From Chitinophaga sp. Cy-1792 (GTDB lineage: Bacteria; Bacteroidota; Bacteroidia; Chitinophagales; Chitinophagaceae), in NCBI RefSeq assembly GCF_011752935.1, contig NZ_VWWO01000002.1:2294001-2358000 (forward strand): a stretch of DNA of 64,000 nt. The letters are read 5' to 3'. The notes beneath the pieces were generated by a model. The model did no database searches. It saw nothing but the letters and a program-made list of their open reading frames with translations, and was not told the origin of the DNA. This document shows positions 37,127 through 44,810 of the stretch, piece by piece. The number at the start of each line of letters is the position of its first letter. The stretch's first letter is position 1. Made by a program: the position numbers and the translations under genes.

Positions 37127-37543
37127 CTAGTAATTAAAAATAAAAGAGAAAGAAGTAATGCTAAACTGTGAGCCCCCTTTGGCCACCAGAAACAAATCAT
37201 GCACCCCTTCCGCATGACGTAGATTGCCCGTCAGCTTGAGGGCATACGTGGTATCGCCTGTATATGGTATATCTAATGTACCAATGATCTTACTTTTCCT
37301 GCCACTGGGCATGTCTATCCTGAACTCCAGCTTCGTACCCTTGTCTTTGGTCATCTTGTTGACCTCTACCTTAAACCCTATCTCTCCCAAACTCAGGTTT
37401 ACCTGCGCAAATCCCAGGATACTGCCATTCTTCATCATAAATTCTGTCTCATATTTTTTTGCCGACGGCGCAGGGTTAGGGCCACTCTGGCCACAAACAG
37501 TAAACGCCGATAAACAAAAAAATAATACCAGGATTGATCTCAT
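37127..37543 (-). CDS. Small secreted protein with a lone CBM6-like domain
   Basis: 138 residues from the ATG at 37543, where a good signal peptide begins (ending TVCGQ); the 14 extra residues from 37585 are not signal-like. The mature part matches the second half of family 6 carbohydrate-binding modules: LEFRIDMPSGRKSKIIGTLDIP, then GVHDLFLVAKGG and a final aromatic strand (core GVHDLFLV). No catalytic domain is attached, so it may be a free sugar-binding or lectin-like protein. Known CBM6 proteins bind beta-glucans and xylans; binding here is unproven. Confidence 0.7.
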   Translation of the reverse strand: MRSILVLFFCLSAFTVCGQSGPNPAPSAKKYETEFMMKNGSILGFAQVNLSLGEIGFKVEVNKMTKDKGTKLEFRIDMPSGRKSKIIGTLDIPYTGDTTYALKLTGNLRHAEGVHDLFLVAKGGSQFSITSFSFIFNY

Positions 37544-37639
37544 AGGATATGGGTAAATAATATCACAATTGCCAGCTATCTCCAATTCACTAAAACCCGT
37601 TACGAGGTAAATTAATGAATAAACGCCATAAAATTAAGG

Positions 37640-37685
37640 AATTATGTATAAATATATCAAAATAATAACATACAATTATGTATAA
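37640..37685 (+). promoter_or_regulatory. 12-base direct repeat upstream of the tetR-type gene
   Basis: AATTATGTATAA occurs at 37640-37651 and 37674-37685, 34 bases apart. The second copy also contains half of TACA-ATTA-TGTA, a small palindrome. Location 36-81 bases ahead of a TetR regulator fits an autoregulatory site, by inference. Confidence 0.4.
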
Positions 37686-37720
37686 CTAAAAAATAGTACA
37701 TTCGTCCTAAGCATTTTATC

Positions 37721-38335
37721 ATGACAACTAAAGAAAAAATACTGGGCGCTGCACTACAGCTATACAACGCGAAAGGAACGGATGTTATTACGATCAGGCA
37801 TATTGCTAAAGAAATCGGTATCAGTCATGGTAACCTGCAATACCACTATAAAAACACGGAAGAGCTTATTCTTGCCCTGTTTGGACAGCTCTCTTCGGAA
37901 ATGGATCAGCTGATGACCGCCGCTGCCGCGCCCGCCATTCCAAGTTTTCATGCCTTCCGGCAAGACCTCCAAAAAGCCTTTACCATCTTCTATAAATACA
38001 GGTTTATTTTCCTGCACTTCGTCGCCATAGTACAACGGGTGCCCGAAATAAAAACCCGCTACAACAGCATGGACGAGTTCCGCGGACAACAATTCAGTCA
38101 CATGTTTGCCAGCTACCGCGAAATGGGCATCTTCAGAAATGATATTCCCACACAAATATGGAAAGAACTCATATCCCTGCTTTATATCACCTCCGATTTC
38201 TGGCTGGCACACAATGAAATCAAACTCGGCCTCCAAGACCAGGCTGCAGTAGACCACTACGTTCAGCTGATCAGTAACATGTTTTACCCTTACCTGACAG
38301 AAAAGGGTGTCGCTACCTGGCAAGCCGAAAAATAA
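37721..38335 (+). CDS. TetR-family transcriptional regulator
   Basis: 204 residues. The N-terminal helix-turn-helix is clear: KEKILGAALQLYNAKG, then ITIRHIAKEIGISHGNLQYHYKN (recognition part ISHGNLQYHY). The C-terminal ligand-binding part (about 65-200) is helical and does not identify a ligand. It is transcribed in the same direction as the baeRF gene, but that gene has its own promoter, so the pair is probably not an operon. A 12-base direct repeat lies just upstream. Confidence 0.9.
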   Translation: MTTKEKILGAALQLYNAKGTDVITIRHIAKEIGISHGNLQYHYKNTEELILALFGQLSSEMDQLMTAAAAPAIPSFHAFRQDLQKAFTIFYKYRFIFLHFVAIVQRVPEIKTRYNSMDEFRGQQFSHMFASYREMGIFRNDIPTQIWKELISLLYITSDFWLAHNEIKLGLQDQAAVDHYVQLISNMFYPYLTEKGVATWQAEK

Positions 38336-38382
38336 TACCCTCACCTGATAATTATCACCCTGCTCCATGATGATCCTCATTT

Positions 38383-38410
38383 TTGGTGAACTTTACAAGG
38401 CCTAGCTTTG
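38383..38410 (+). promoter_or_regulatory. Promoter of the baeRF gene
   Basis: TTG at 38383-38385, a 17-base spacer and TAGCTTTG at 38403-38410 (exact TAnnTTTG). Transcription would start near 38417, after the earliest possible ATG (38383), which supports the ATG at 38434 as the true start. Confidence 0.65.
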
Positions 38411-38433
38411 TTAAACCACCAAAAGAGAAATCT

Positions 38434-39510
38434 ATGCAAGATCAAGATGTTATTCAATTGAGTCAGTATCGTGGTGCCCCGGCAGTAACGGTTTTAGTAT
38501 CTACTCACAGAACATTCCCCGATAACAAGCAGGATAGTATCAACCTGAAAAATCTGGTGACTGCAGCCGAAAAACAATTATACGAACTGTATGATAAACG
38601 TGAAGTATGGCCTGTACTGGAAAAAATTAAAGAACTGGAAAATAATGTAGACCACCGATATAATCTCGATAGTCTGGTATTATATGCTTCCGAAAATTTC
38701 AGCAAACTATATAACCTGCCTGTTGCTACCACAGACCGTATCATCATTGGCAAACGCTTTGAAATACGCCCTCTCCTGAAAGCGCTGCAGCAGGCCGTAC
38801 ACTATTATGTTATCAGTGTTTCCAGAAAGAAAATCAGGCTGCTGGAAGCCACCAACGATGCGCTTATCCGTGAAGTGAAAAATGATGACTTCCCATTTGA
38901 AAATACAACCTACTATACCACCGACCCGATGAAACTCCAGCACGATTCCGTGGTGGATGATCTTATCAAAGAGTATTTCAACGTGGCCGATAAACGCTTT
39001 AAGAAATATTACCATGAACAGGCATTGCCGGTAATACTGATGGGCGACACGAAAATGCTGGCCTATTACCAGGAACAGATGGACATCAAAAATATTGTGA
39101 TCGCCACCGTTCCCGGCAGCTACGACGATACGGTTGACCATGAAATCCCCCGCATCCTCGCTCCTGTTATCACGGATGTACTGGCCAAACGCCAGGAAGC
39201 AGCACTGGTAGCCATCAGGGAGGCACTCTCCCAGCAACGCCTGCTGGTCGACCTGAGCGATATTTTTCGTGCAGCCGCAGACGGTAGTGCCGATACATTA
39301 TACGTAGAAAGCAATTACTTTCAGCCCGGTACCATCCATGATGGCATCATTACCCTACACCCGCAGGAAGAAGCCTATAACGGCGACCTCTCCTACGATG
39401 TACTCCTGCCCATCATCGAAATTATCCTCTCCAAAGGTGGTAAAGTGATGTTCATGGAACCAGGCACGCTCAATGAGTTCCAGGGTATTGCCCTGACAAC
39501 ACGCTTCTAG
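38434..39510 (+). CDS. baeRF-family (archaeo-eukaryotic release factor-like) protein, Balon-type ribosome hibernation candidate
   Basis: 358 residues from the ATG at 38434. The layout and segments such as VTVLVSTHRTFPDNKQDSI (core LVSTHRTFP), a central VHYYVISVSRKKIRLLEA strand and the closing GGKVMFMEPGTL fit the bacterial homologues of eRF1/aRF1 (baeRF3-like). The Balon protein, from this superfamily, binds the ribosomal A site during stress. Assignment to that function is inferred from the family. The next gene is a universal stress protein, which fits a stress role. No signal peptide: cytosolic. Confidence 0.75.
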   Translation: MQDQDVIQLSQYRGAPAVTVLVSTHRTFPDNKQDSINLKNLVTAAEKQLYELYDKREVWPVLEKIKELENNVDHRYNLDSLVLYASENFSKLYNLPVATTDRIIIGKRFEIRPLLKALQQAVHYYVISVSRKKIRLLEATNDALIREVKNDDFPFENTTYYTTDPMKLQHDSVVDDLIKEYFNVADKRFKKYYHEQALPVILMGDTKMLAYYQEQMDIKNIVIATVPGSYDDTVDHEIPRILAPVITDVLAKRQEAALVAIREALSQQRLLVDLSDIFRAAADGSADTLYVESNYFQPGTIHDGIITLHPQEEAYNGDLSYDVLLPIIEIILSKGGKVMFMEPGTLNEFQGIALTTRF

Positions 39511-39552
39511 CAGGCCTCTTAACTTTAATCTCATACAATCAGTCATACTTCA

Positions 39553-39589
39553 CAGGCGCCTGCATCACTCGTTGCAGGCGCCCTGTTTT
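39553..39589 (+). terminator. Terminator of the baeRF gene
   Basis: Stem GGCGCCTGCA (39555-39564) / TGCAGGCGCC (39573-39582), extended by CA/TG with one bulged C, then TTTTG. Confidence 0.85.
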
Positions 39590-39609
39590 GTAACAAACCC
39601 AATACGGCT

Positions 39610-40425
39610 ATGATGAAAATTCTTGTTACTACCGACTTCTCCGATACTGCTAAAAATGCAGTACGCTATGCTGTACAACTCTCTTCGCAGTTCAGGGAAG
39701 CTGAAATTATTCTCTACCACTCCTACAGCGTATTACATCTTTCCGGTATCCCCATGCCCGTGCTGCCGGAAGATACCACCACCTTCCGCAGAAGCGTCAT
39801 GGACGAGATGAGCAAACTGGTGGAAGGCATGGAGGACATAACGCCGGCGACTACACGCATTCATTGCGAAACGGATGTTTTACCGCTGATAGAAGGTATG
39901 CAGGAAATCATCGATGTAAGAGGTATAGACCTGGTCATCATGGGCATCACTGGCAAAGGCGCGCTGGGCAAAACACTTATCGGCAGTAATACCCTGGCAG
40001 CTACTACGCGTATATCCCTCCCCGTTATCATCGTACCGGCAGATGCCTCCTGGGTATCCGTCAACAAAATACTGTTCGCCTATAATCGCGAGCAAGCCCT
40101 CCTATCCAGCCAGAGCCTCCATATTCATAAACTGGTAACCACACTAGCCGCACACCTGGAAGTATTGTATATCGGAGACGAACAGCCAGGAACCGGCGTC
40201 AGACAAGAGCTCCAGCGCCTGCTACAGCTAAACGACATCTCCTACCACACCATCCAGGAAAAAAGAACGGCAAAAGAGATCTTACAGTTTGCTGAAACTG
40301 CCGCAGCTAACCTGGTCCTGGCACTACCCGGAAAATATGGTTTCGTGGAAGACCTCTTTCATAAAAGTGTAACAAAAGAATTAGCCTACAGCACCAAAAT
40401 TCCACTGGTGGTCATCGGACAATAA
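39610..40425 (+). CDS. Universal stress protein, tandem two-domain form
   Basis: 271 residues made of two UspA domains (about 1-150 and 155-271). The first starts MKILVTTDFSDTAKNAVRYA and has the nucleotide-binding motif G-x2-G-x9-G-S/T in GITGKGALGKTLIGSNTL. The second is diverged and lacks a full motif (LALPGKYGFVEDLFHKSVTKEL). Usp proteins bind ATP or other ligands and help survival in stress or starvation. ATG at 39610 or 39613 can start it. It follows the baeRF gene, but a terminator lies between them. Confidence 0.92.
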   Translation: MMKILVTTDFSDTAKNAVRYAVQLSSQFREAEIILYHSYSVLHLSGIPMPVLPEDTTTFRRSVMDEMSKLVEGMEDITPATTRIHCETDVLPLIEGMQEIIDVRGIDLVIMGITGKGALGKTLIGSNTLAATTRISLPVIIVPADASWVSVNKILFAYNREQALLSSQSLHIHKLVTTLAAHLEVLYIGDEQPGTGVRQELQRLLQLNDISYHTIQEKRTAKEILQFAETAAANLVLALPGKYGFVEDLFHKSVTKELAYSTKIPLVVIGQ

Positions 40426-40519
40426 TATTCCCGGCTTTTTAATTTCCTTTTGTTTATTTTTCTGAAGCTGAAAAAAATCAGCTCCACGAAAATATTTTAT
40501 CCATTTAAACTCTGGTTCT

Positions 40520-41323
40520 ATGTCAAACGAGGCGGCAAAACGCGCCGAAATGCCCAGCGGCACAGCGATATTACTTGAAGAAAGAAGTGTCGAAAATTCC
40601 AATCATAATTTACTGGCAGTACTTCGCCCCGGCCAGACAGTACTGGATGTTGGCGGGGGATCCGGGGCCATCACACAAGGCATCACCAGGTATGTTGGTA
40701 ATTCAGGAAAAGTTTATGGTATCGACAGCAGCGAAGAATTGATCGGCATCGCCCGAAACAAATATGGTCATATCCCCAACCTGGAATTTATCCACGGAGA
40801 TATCATGCGCTATGAAACCTCCCTACGCTTTGATATCATCACGGTAGCCAGAACACTGCAGTGGCTTACCAATCCTGTGGATGTGATTGCAAAACTCAAG
40901 CAACTCCTAAAGCCCGGTGGCATACTCTGCATCCTGGACTACAACCATACCAAAGCCACCTGGGACCCGCAACCGCCACAAAGCATGGTCCATTTCTACG
41001 ACAAATTCCTGCAATGGCGTCAGGACGTTGGCATGGATAATGAAATTGCAGATCATCTTTCTGCATTGCTTTCCGAACAGGGCTTTTCAGACATTACCAT
41101 TACTGATGAGTCTGAGCGTGGCACCCTCAGCGATCCCGGCTTCCATGCCCATGCCAATATCTGGGCGGTAGTGGCCAAACTCAGGGGAAAACAACTGGTG
41201 ACAGACAACTACATCACGGAGGACGAAAGATTACTGGCCATTGAAGAATATGAAACATGGGTAGCTTCAGCAGCCAGAAGCCATACCATGTACCTGAGAG
41301 GAGTACATGGCACCTTAAAATAA
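40520..41323 (+). CDS. SAM-dependent class I methyltransferase
   Basis: 267 residues. Motif I is VLDVGGGSGAI (41-51), the acidic residue ending strand 2 is in VYGIDSSEEL, and motif post-I/II follow in FIHGDIM and FDIITVARTLQWL; LLKPGGILCILDY is motif III. The fold fits UbiE/arsenite-like type 11 methyltransferases. The C-terminal 100 residues are helical and may bind substrate. No neighbouring pathway gene indicates what is methylated. Transcribed alone, with a terminator behind it. Confidence 0.9.
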   Translation: MSNEAAKRAEMPSGTAILLEERSVENSNHNLLAVLRPGQTVLDVGGGSGAITQGITRYVGNSGKVYGIDSSEELIGIARNKYGHIPNLEFIHGDIMRYETSLRFDIITVARTLQWLTNPVDVIAKLKQLLKPGGILCILDYNHTKATWDPQPPQSMVHFYDKFLQWRQDVGMDNEIADHLSALLSEQGFSDITITDESERGTLSDPGFHAHANIWAVVAKLRGKQLVTDNYITEDERLLAIEEYETWVASAARSHTMYLRGVHGTLK

Positions 41324-41345
41324 TGCATGTATCAAAAAGGAAAAG

Positions 41346-41384
41346 CGCCTGTTACTATAAGTTTTATAGCAACAGGCGTTTTTT
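41346..41384. terminator. Terminator between convergent genes
   Basis: CGCCTGTTACTATAA (41346-41360) pairs with TTATAGCAACAGGCG (41364-41378) at 14 of 15 positions; AAAAG before and six T after suit both strands. Confidence 0.9.
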
Positions 41385-41404
41385 CATATAGCCGTTTGGG
41401 TTAG

Positions 41405-42892
41405 TTAATCCACATCTGTCCTAAATGGAGACGCCGGCAGATCTGCACTGTTATAAAAGTTGTCGTGCGGAATATCCGTCCAGCCGAAACGTACAGCCAC
41501 AGGCCTTTTTACTCCTTCGGCGGTTACTACCAGCTTATTACCGCTGATGGTTGCCTTCGCAGGAACGAACACTTTGTCTTCACCGGCAATGGTGAAACCT
41601 GTCAGCGGGCCGTTTTTAGCTACCAGCCCCTTACCTGTATGGCTAAACGAAAGGATAGCCTGGCTGCCTTTAAAAATGGCGCTTTCATACACCGGCCCTG
41701 AATATTCCAGCTTTTCCCTGTAAACCATCGCCCTGGCTGCCAGTGCCAGTCGCGCCCCTACTAACTGTTTATTGCCGGGGTGCAGGTTAAAGGTAGAGTC
41801 GATGCCATCGGTGATGACTGCCATAAATGTATTGGGTACACGTTTCCAGGTGAGGAACTGGGCCTCCCGCAGATCCGGGCCCTTGCTTTTATTCGGGGCT
41901 ATCTGTACAAAAAGGAAAGGAAGGTCCTGGTGCCAGGTATCTCTCCAGTTTTTTATCAGTGCCGGAAACAGCGTCTCATATTGCTTTGCACGGTCGCTGT
42001 TAGATTCTCCCTGGTACCAGATCACCCCGGTAATCGGGAAATTGCGCAACGGATAGATCATGGCATTATACAAACCACCGCCGTTACGTTTCAGTAACTT
42101 CAGCTGGTTATAGGCTTTCACACTGGCGGTATCAGTAGTACCTGCAGCGGCGGCGGCCTTCAGGGCCTCCTGGAGTCTGGCACTTTTTTCTTCATAGCCC
42201 TGCATAGATTCCTCATAGGATGTTACCAGCGACCGCAGCTCAGGATCTGCCGCCATAACGGATTTATCCAGCCAGTATTCCGCTGCGGTGCCACCCCAGC
42301 AGGAATGTATCAGTCCCAGCGGCACTTTAATCTCCGGTTGAAGGTCTCTCCCAAAAAAATAACCGGCAGCAGAAAAAGCCCGTACATGCGCGCTATCACA
42401 AAGCGACCAGGCCGTATTCACTTCTTCCTGCGGCGTTACAGCACCTTCTTTTGCAGGCACCTTAAACAGTCGTATCTGCGGATGGTTTGCCTTTGCCAGC
42501 TCCTGTTGATAATTATCCACATCGGGCTGGTTCTTATGTGGCCCTACCTCCTTGTCCATATTGGATTGTCCGCTGCACAGCCAGACATCCCCTACCAGTA
42601 TATCCGTCACCGTTACCATACCATCGCCACTGGCGGTAAGCGTATATGGCCCACCGGCTTTTAAAGGCTGTAGCCTGACCATCCAGCGGCCATCTTTTGC
42701 TACGGCACTTACCTTTTGTCCGTTGAAACTAACAGTAATCGTTTTTCCGTCCGTGGCGGTTCCCCATACGGGAACAACCGTATTCCGCTGCAAAACAGCA
42801 TGATCAGTAAATAAATTTGCCAGCCTGATATCTGCAACAGCCACACGTGCAGCTAATACCGCAGGGAGCCCCAGCAGCAGGATTTTTTTCAT
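41405..42892 (-). CDS. Sialate O-acetylesterase (SASA/SGNH family), secreted
   Basis: 495 residues from the ATG at 42892, where a typical Lys-rich signal peptide begins (cleavage near AVADI, residue 20); starts at 42910 or 42952 only add non-signal residues. An Ig-like N-terminal part with VLQRNTVVPVWG precedes the SGNH esterase domain: nucleophile Ser110 in SGQSNM, then WGGTAAEYW, the oxyanion/Asn block in WYQGESNS, and the catalytic His in FNLHPGNK. These enzymes remove acetyl groups from sialic acid or other sugars in the periplasm, so other glycan-degrading enzymes can act. No other sialic-acid gene is nearby. Confidence 0.93.
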   Translation of the reverse strand: MKKILLLGLPAVLAARVAVADIRLANLFTDHAVLQRNTVVPVWGTATDGKTITVSFNGQKVSAVAKDGRWMVRLQPLKAGGPYTLTASGDGMVTVTDILVGDVWLCSGQSNMDKEVGPHKNQPDVDNYQQELAKANHPQIRLFKVPAKEGAVTPQEEVNTAWSLCDSAHVRAFSAAGYFFGRDLQPEIKVPLGLIHSCWGGTAAEYWLDKSVMAADPELRSLVTSYEESMQGYEEKSARLQEALKAAAAAGTTDTASVKAYNQLKLLKRNGGGLYNAMIYPLRNFPITGVIWYQGESNSDRAKQYETLFPALIKNWRDTWHQDLPFLFVQIAPNKSKGPDLREAQFLTWKRVPNTFMAVITDGIDSTFNLHPGNKQLVGARLALAARAMVYREKLEYSGPVYESAIFKGSQAILSFSHTGKGLVAKNGPLTGFTIAGEDKVFVPAKATISGNKLVVTAEGVKRPVAVRFGWTDIPHDNFYNSADLPASPFRTDVD

Positions 42893-43073
42893 CGGAGCAA
42901 TGAAGGACATGTTTGGTGGAATTGGTCTTAAAAATGTAAATCTGGTTAACAAGATAGAAAAAGCGATATTGATTAACCTGTAATTTTTAATTATCTTATC
43001 AAGATGAGAGAAATTAGTTGTAGTAATAGTAGTATATTGACATTAGACTAGCTTATTTTAGCATAAGCAGCCG

Positions 43074-43826
43074 ATGGCAGCGACCCTTTTATCCATGATG
43101 AACTATTACTCCATATTGGAACTTCCTTATTTCGCAGGTAGCGAAGATGTAAAAAAAGCCCACCGCCGGCTTTCCAAGAAGTATCACCCGGACCTTAACC
43201 CAGGCAATGCCGTTTCTGAGGAGAAATTCAAACAGGTACAACATGCCTATGAACAGCTGAACAACCCCGACAGGAAAGCCTATTACGACGAACTACTGCG
43301 ACTGAACCTCTATAGATCGCAGCAGACGACCTCCAATACAGGCACAGCGGGCAGTCACCAGCAAACTGAGCAGCAACAGGAACAGTATTCCAGCCAGCAG
43401 TATTATACCAGGGAAGAAACAGACGCTGAATATCAGCGGCGCCATAAATATGATATGGAAGATGACCTGCCGCCAGATACCAGGAAAGATATATTTATAA
43501 AGCTGGGCATTATTGGTCTTTTTATGCTGATCATAGCACTGGGCGCTATTTTTGGCAAACGTGAGCCATCTCTCCCAAAAAACTTAAACAATGAAACTCA
43601 GGCCAGCTACGACCCTACAGACGATCCTGTGGTGAACGAACTGGGTATTGATCAACAGTCATCCAAGGCAGCCATCCGGGAAAAACTGGGTAAGCCTTTG
43701 GAAGTATACCAGGCGGAGCATGGAATGGAAATGTGGACCTATCCCGGTTACCTGCTGTTTTTCCAGGACGGAAAATTTGTAACCGTGGTTAAAATAAAAA
43801 AAGCCCCTGCGGATTCAGCTGAATAA
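43074..43826 (+). CDS. Membrane-anchored J-domain (DnaJ-like) protein
   Basis: 250 residues. The J domain is at about residues 9-73 and has the essential HPD (KYHPDLNPG). A Gln-rich linker, one transmembrane helix (about 143-163, IFIKLGIIGLFMLIIALGAIF) and a C-terminal domain of 60 residues (REKLGKPLEVYQAEHGMEMWTY; short piece like SmpA/BamE folds) follow. It could recruit DnaK to the membrane. No Zn finger or substrate domain of true DnaJ is present. Starts at 43095 or 43098 would place the ATG right at the J domain; none has a clear ribosome-binding site. Confidence 0.88.
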   Translation: MAATLLSMMNYYSILELPYFAGSEDVKKAHRRLSKKYHPDLNPGNAVSEEKFKQVQHAYEQLNNPDRKAYYDELLRLNLYRSQQTTSNTGTAGSHQQTEQQQEQYSSQQYYTREETDAEYQRRHKYDMEDDLPPDTRKDIFIKLGIIGLFMLIIALGAIFGKREPSLPKNLNNETQASYDPTDDPVVNELGIDQQSSKAAIREKLGKPLEVYQAEHGMEMWTYPGYLLFFQDGKFVTVVKIKKAPADSAE

Positions 43827-43838
43827 CCGCAGGAGCTT
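43790..43838 (-). terminator. Terminator of the second adhesin/porP unit
   Basis: AAGCTCCTGCGG and CCGCAGGGGCTT (minus strand; 43838-43827 and 43812-43801) pair at 11 of 12 positions; they are followed on the minus strand by TTTTTATTTT. It overlaps the last codons of the convergent J-domain gene. Confidence 0.8.
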
Positions 43839-43856
43839 CTAAAAAATATAACCGTA

Positions 43857-44783
43857 TTATTTAAACAGATCTACTGTTAATCCTACTTCATAGGTGCCGT
43901 CTGTATAATTCCTCAGACCACTGGTCTGCGTATTGTAAAATGCATTCAGTCGCACGGTATTCATCACGTACACGCCTACCCCAAAAGCGAAACTCCCGGT
44001 GGTATGATATAACGCCGTCAGGTTGAGTACATTCTGTACGAAGCCTACATTCAGTCCTACGTCTATGATCGGGTCATATCCCTTAATGCTTCTGAAGCAG
44101 GCTTTCGGGGTTACGGAAGAAACAGCCCCATAGAGATCAAACTTATAAGCCAGCGCAGAGAAGAATACCGTACCACCATCTACACCAGGATAGCTCTTTC
44201 CGGTGAACATTGCACGGATATTAGGCAACGAAGCCTGTGCAGTCCAGTGGCGGTCTGTATAGGCCATCCCGAAATCTGCTTCAAAGTAGTCGTCGCGGTT
44301 GTTGTACTGCCTGGCAGCCGGATCATTAGGATCACCGTTTATTTTGGAATAATCCAGGCGCTGGAAATTCATCGCCAGCGACAAACCGAAGTTCAGTTTT
44401 GCGCCATAGTCATTTAACGGCAGATGATAGGCATAAGATCCCGCTATACGGGTTCTTGCCAGTAAGCCGGCCTTATCATTGAAGATATTGAGTCCGGCCC
44501 CTACCCTGGCACCAACATAGCCATCGCCAGAGAAGAACTGTGTAACCGGCGCCCCTTCGATGCCATTGATCTGTCCGCGGTAAGAGGCGTTAAAGTGCCA
44601 TCCGGTATCAACGCCTGCCATGGCAGGGTTGGCCAGGTACTGATTCTGAAAATAGGAAGTTGCTGAAGGATCCAGCAGCGCAGCAGTTTTACTGAGCGAC
44701 TGGCTGTACCCCCGGAGGGATACAGCGCAGCACACTACAGTGATTATAAATTTTCCTGCTCTTAAATATAATGAACGACTCAT
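43857..44783 (-). CDS. PorP/SprF-family T9SS membrane protein (second copy)
   Basis: 308 residues from the ATG at 44783, where the signal peptide begins (ending RGYSQ); the frame can start at 44810 but that adds 9 non-signal residues. The family pattern is seen in SYFQNQYLANPAMAGVD (core NPAMAG), then a barrel with repeated amphipathic strands ending GTYEVGLTVDLFK. It lies 27 bases after the 3818-residue CHU_C adhesin and is its likely export partner. It is clearly diverged from the copy at 16998, which suggests each PorP serves its own adhesin. Confidence 0.92.
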   Translation of the reverse strand: MSRSLYLRAGKFIITVVCCAVSLRGYSQSLSKTAALLDPSATSYFQNQYLANPAMAGVDTGWHFNASYRGQINGIEGAPVTQFFSGDGYVGARVGAGLNIFNDKAGLLARTRIAGSYAYHLPLNDYGAKLNFGLSLAMNFQRLDYSKINGDPNDPAARQYNNRDDYFEADFGMAYTDRHWTAQASLPNIRAMFTGKSYPGVDGGTVFFSALAYKFDLYGAVSSVTPKACFRSIKGYDPIIDVGLNVGFVQNVLNLTALYHTTGSFAFGVGVYVMNTVRLNAFYNTQTSGLRNYTDGTYEVGLTVDLFK

Positions 44784-44810
44784 TGTATTGATTTTAACAG
44801 CTGTGAGCAA

